Below, piece by piece: positions 61,001-64,000 of a stretch of 64,000 nucleotides of DNA (its first letter is position 1; the number at the start of each line of letters is the position of its first letter). The notes under the pieces are model-generated. The model did not search any database, was not told the DNA's origin, and saw only the letters and a list, made by a program, of their open reading frames with translations. The stretch is from assembly GCA_000701625.1 (NCBI GenBank), contig JNJK01000002.1:186001-250000 (forward strand), given 5' to 3'. Source of the stretch: Lachnospiraceae bacterium MC2017 (GTDB lineage Bacteria > Bacillota > Clostridia > Lachnospirales > Lachnospiraceae). The position numbers and the translations under genes were made by a program.

Positions 61001-61693
61001 TCAATGACATTCTTCCCTGATCTTTTTCATAAAAAACTCAAATACTTCATATCCGTCCACGACGTCCGGTCTGTCGGCTGTGGGGCGGCATCTTTCGGGG
61101 TGCCACTGGAGGGTCCAGATGGGGAGTGTCTCATGATGGGCGGCTTCGATCAGGTGATCTCCTGCGTCACCTGTGCTGTAGAGATCAGTCTCCATACACT
61201 CTGCCTGAGTATCCACCGCCTGATGATGAGCACTGTTTATCCTGAATTTTTCACCAAAAATCTGACAAAGCCATGACTTTTCACAGGAAACAACAGCATC
61301 GTGCCTCTCATCTATAGTTGTGCCCTCGATGCGCTTGTGACGCTCGCTGTGAGGCACATCCTGTATGAGTGTTCCACCAAAATAAACATTGATGAGCTGA
61401 TGACCTCTGCATATACCTAGTATCGGTTTCTTTGCCTTTACAAAAGCATCGAGCCACGCAATCTGCAGACAGTCCAGATCATCATTGATCGGTCCGCAGG
61501 CCGTATTTTTCTCGTGATACCTCACAGGATCTATATCCCCGCCTCCGGGTAAGAGCAGTGCATCGTACTCATCCGTGTTTATATTTTCCGCATCATGCCT
61601 CACAACCGGCTCTGCCCCCTGAGCTATCACTGCATTTTTATAATTTTCTATCGGCGCATCCAAAACAGGTATTACTATTTTTATTACAGACAT
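61001..61693 (-). CDS. Gamma-glutamyl-gamma-aminobutyrate hydrolase-like class I amidotransferase
   Basis: A peptidase C26/PuuD-type protein of about 230 residues. LLLPGGGDIDP, the nucleophile in GICRGHQLINVYFGG, and the His-Glu pair in TLQWHPE are all present. It hydrolyses gamma-glutamyl bonds. The start is uncertain: ATG 61693 or GTG 61699, which is better spaced from AGGATG; the ATG at 61753 is unlikely. It is the last gene of the amino-acid ABC operon. Confidence 0.88.
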   Translation of the reverse strand: MSVIKIVIPVLDAPIENYKNAVIAQGAEPVVRHDAENINTDEYDALLLPGGGDIDPVRYHEKNTACGPINDDLDCLQIAWLDAFVKAKKPILGICRGHQLINVYFGGTLIQDVPHSERHKRIEGTTIDERHDAVVSCEKSWLCQIFGEKFRINSAHHQAVDTQAECMETDLYSTGDAGDHLIEAAHHETLPIWTLQWHPERCRPTADRPDVVDGYEVFEFFMKKIREECH

Positions 61694-61754
61694 TTTCACA
61701 TCAATACATCCTGCCCTGTCCTCTGTCGACGACGTGCAGGATGTCCTTTCCAAC

Positions 61755-62522
61755 TCACTTTTTGATCGAATTTAAGAAATCTTTTGCTCTCTGAGACTGC
61801 GGGTTATCAAAAAACTTATCCGGTGTATTTTCTTCCACGATCTTTCCATCAGCCATAAAGATCACGCGGTCTGCCACGTGACGGGCAAAATTCATCTCGT
61901 GTGTAACGATGACCATGGTCATTCCTTCGCTCGCAAGCTCAGTCATGACTTCCAGTACTTCATTTATCATCTCCGGATCAAGCGCACTGGTAGGCTCATC
62001 AAAAAGCATGGCAACCGGCTTCATGGCAAGAGAACGGGCGATAGCCACTCTCTGCTGCTGTCCTCCGGAAAGCTGTGCCGGAACCTTTGATGCCTGGGCT
62101 TCTACCCCGACTCTTTTAAGCAGATCCAGAGCTTCTTTCTTTGCTTCTTCCTTATTTCTATGAAGTACCTCTACCGGTCCCATAGTCACATTCTCAAGTA
62201 TAGTCTTATGAGCAAAAAGATTAAAGGACTGAAATACCATTCCAACTTTTGCTCTGAGCTTCGCAAGCTCCTTTCCGCTCTGGGGAAGGGCTTCTCCTTC
62301 GATAAAAATTTTTCCGGAATCAATAGTTTCCAGTCTGTTAATGGTGCGGCACAGTGTCGATTTTCCCGATCCGGACGGCCCGATCACGACCACTACTTCA
62401 CCTCTGTTAACAGAAAGGTTAATGTCCTGCAGCACGTGCAGATCACCATAATGCTTGTCAACATGCTGAAGCTCTATTACCGGTGTCTCCGATGTATCTG
62501 TATATCTGTTATTCTCAGCCAT
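61755..62522 (-). CDS. Polar amino-acid ABC transporter ATPase (GlnQ type)
   Basis: A 255-residue ATPase: [37 protein letters not shown] and [20 protein letters not shown] supports ATG 62522. It energises the two permeases encoded upstream. Substrate is probably glutamine, glutamate or a related amino acid. Confidence 0.95.
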   Translation of the reverse strand: MAENNRYTDTSETPVIELQHVDKHYGDLHVLQDINLSVNRGEVVVVIGPSGSGKSTLCRTINRLETIDSGKIFIEGEALPQSGKELAKLRAKVGMVFQSFNLFAHKTILENVTMGPVEVLHRNKEEAKKEALDLLKRVGVEAQASKVPAQLSGGQQQRVAIARSLAMKPVAMLFDEPTSALDPEMINEVLEVMTELASEGMTMVIVTHEMNFARHVADRVIFMADGKIVEENTPDKFFDNPQSQRAKDFLNSIKK

Positions 62523-62539
62523 TTCAAATCCTTTCCGTA

Positions 62540-63367
62540 TCATCGAGTCGCCGGTATTGTCTGCATCCGTCTGGCCACAACGACTGAAATTTTATTTATA
62601 AAATAATTTATCAAAATATAGATAACTGCCACCACCAGATATACTGACAGAAGCGCATCATAATTTGATAACAGAACTTTCGCATTCTGCATGAGATCCG
62701 GGAAATTGACTACATATGCAAAAGTCGTATCCTTTACGACAATGACCATCTCCGCGATAAGTGCCGGGATGATATACTGCATCGCCTGCGGAAATACGAT
62801 CTTTATGAAAGTTCTCACTTCACCCATACCGATAGAAAGCGCAGCCTCTCTCTGTCCCTTAGGTACCGCATTTACACCCGATCTCAAAACCTCTGCAACG
62901 ACACCACCGGCAGAAATAGCCACCGGCAATGCGATCCGCCATATTGATGGCAGATTGATACCGAGCTGCGGCACAATAAGGAAAAAGAAGTAAATAAGGA
63001 GCAGTGTCGGAACACCTCTGGTAAACTCAATGATCGCCACGCTCACCATCCTAAGTACCTTATAGTGGCAGATTCTCGCGGACATAAGTACGAAACCTAT
63101 GATAAAAGCTGTAATTCCAGCCAAAGCCGCTGCCTCCAGCGTTCCTATGAGACCTTCTCCGAGAAATCTCCAGGTCGTATATTTCGTGAAAAACGACCAG
63201 TATTTCGCATCAAACTGTCCATTTTCATAAAATACTTTTCCAATATAATAAAGAACACCTGCGAGAGCCAGCACAGACAATGCTGTAACTATAGCAATCG
63301 CCTTTCTGGCACCGGGTCCCGGTGTCTCATATAGTGCATCCCGCACCGATTGCTGATGTACACTCAT
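62540..63367 (-). CDS. Amino-acid ABC transporter permease (GlnP type)
   Basis: A 275-residue permease of the His/Glu/Gln/Arg/opine family. [17 protein letters not shown] starts the domain, [16 protein letters not shown] and the EAA loop [24 protein letters not shown] are conserved. It overlaps the next permease by 4 bp. Confidence 0.94.
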   Translation of the reverse strand: MSVHQQSVRDALYETPGPGARKAIAIVTALSVLALAGVLYYIGKVFYENGQFDAKYWSFFTKYTTWRFLGEGLIGTLEAAALAGITAFIIGFVLMSARICHYKVLRMVSVAIIEFTRGVPTLLLIYFFFLIVPQLGINLPSIWRIALPVAISAGGVVAEVLRSGVNAVPKGQREAALSIGMGEVRTFIKIVFPQAMQYIIPALIAEMVIVVKDTTFAYVVNFPDLMQNAKVLLSNYDALLSVYLVVAVIYILINYFINKISVVVARRMQTIPATR

Positions 63368-64000
63368 CGCATTATTCTCACTTTCTTATCCAGCAGATTT
63401 CCGAGCTGCCCTATAACTACCGCTGTTCCGCAGTACATCACTGCAGAAATCAGGAATGATGTGACACCGCCTGCCACACGGGTATTGATATATGAAACAA
63501 GACCTGTAAGATCCGTCGGATTTAATGGAACCTGTGATGCGAGGGATGTTGTAAGCATCGTCGCTATCAAAAGATTTGTAAGCGGAAGAACAGAGAAACG
63601 AAGCGCCTGCGGTATGACCACAGTTCGCATCATAGTCGTAAATGTCATTCCGAGAGATCTGGCAGCCTCTATCTGGCCGATCCCGATAGCATTTATGCCG
63701 CTCATCAGATACTCAGACGCGAAGGATGCCGGAATAAGCGTAGTTGCGATAAGCACGCACTGAAAATACGGAAGAACAAGACTCAGATTTGGAAGAGCAT
63801 ACACCAGTAGTATCAGTAATGATGCTCCGGGTATATTTCTGAAAATCTGCACGTAAAATTCTCCCGCTGCCCTAAGGGGCTTTATTGGACAAGCTCTCAT
63901 GATAGTTATGATGATTCCGATAACCATCGCTCCCGCAAATGACATAAAGGTCAGCTGCCAGGTCGTGAGAAGTGCCTGCAGGTATTTCTCTCCATATTGA
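63364..64000 (-). CDS. Amino-acid ABC transporter permease, N-terminus beyond the window
   Basis: The frame stays open to base 64000 and reads YLQALLTTWQLTFM into the visible permease domain, so the ATG at 63945 is internal. VQIFRNIPGASLLILLVY and the EAA loop IEAARSLGMTFTTMMRTVVIPQAL mark the same family as its partner. About 211 codons are present. The pair would form the membrane heterodimer. Confidence 0.9.
   Translation of the reverse strand, partial: QYGEKYLQALLTTWQLTFMSFAGAMVIGIIITIMRACPIKPLRAAGEFYVQIFRNIPGASLLILLVYALPNLSLVLPYFQCVLIATTLIPASFASEYLMSGINAIGIGQIEAARSLGMTFTTMMRTVVIPQALRFSVLPLTNLLIATMLTTSLASQVPLNPTDLTGLVSYINTRVAGGVTSFLISAVMYCGTAVVIGQLGNLLDKKVRIMR

Overview
The window looks like a chromosomal segment of a motile, anaerobic, fibre-degrading Clostridia, most likely a Lachnospiraceae bacterium of the Butyrivibrio/Lachnospira type. 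The evidence is gene content: low-to-mid GC, an rpsF-ssb-rpsR operon preceded by a DUF951 gene, pyrK-pyrD, a flavodiiron protein, intracellular CE1 esterases with a GPH sugar symporter, a possible sigma-28 promoter, and an HPr without Ser46. The genus cannot be fixed from sequence alone. No CRISPR array, rRNA, intact tRNA, transposase or integrase was found.

Layout. 1-17.3 kb is housekeeping: gdpP (cut by the window edge), a YdjC-type deacetylase, dCMP deaminase, a soluble PocR/chemoreceptor-like protein, murF-pyrK-pyrD facing pyrC-plsC-phosphohexomutase, a putative sigma-28-dependent hypothetical gene, the acp-maoC-sir2-DUF951-rpsF-ssb-rpsR run, and a membrane-anchored GH25 lysozyme with an AAC(3)-like acetyltransferase. 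17.3-34 kb holds a flavodiiron protein and then a TerB_N/TerB_C protein, a BrxD-like (DUF2791) ATPase and, 6.3 kb further on, an Lhr-like DEVH helicase. These three are the components of a Shango-type anti-phage system, here split by an opposite-strand cassette (GPH symporter, three CE1-type esterases, AraC regulator, Nif3-like protein) that probably imports and deacylates plant oligosaccharides. A heterodimeric ABC exporter follows the helicase directly.

34-46.5 kb carries metNIQ, a GT-C-type membrane glycosyltransferase, and a MerR regulon (a DXS-like enzyme and merR-DUF3737, each behind a 19-bp-spacer MerR promoter). It continues with a LOG-family protein, a C39-like cysteine peptidase candidate, a DUF4349 lipoprotein with an unusual leader, and a MntP-type pump. 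46.8-56.5 kb is an L-ascorbate (ula) phosphotransferase locus (ulaG, IIA, IIC, IIB, DeoR regulator, beta-propeller protein, ulaE), followed by the general PTS genes ptsI and ptsH, which would phosphorylate it. 56.9-61 kb is an accessory patch: unknown genes, a Uma2 nuclease, a remnant of a restriction-type helicase, a possible immunity protein, a tandemly duplicated DUF898-like membrane protein, and a strong candidate structured ncRNA with its own promoter and terminator. The window ends in a polar amino-acid ABC transporter operon with a class I amidotransferase-type hydrolase.

Short palindromic repeats containing TTTTGACCCTGTCATCAT or GAAGCGAAGCAATTC recur between genes at about 15.2, 18.5, 38.4, 43.6-43.7 and 56.2 kb and appear to be an interspersed element family.
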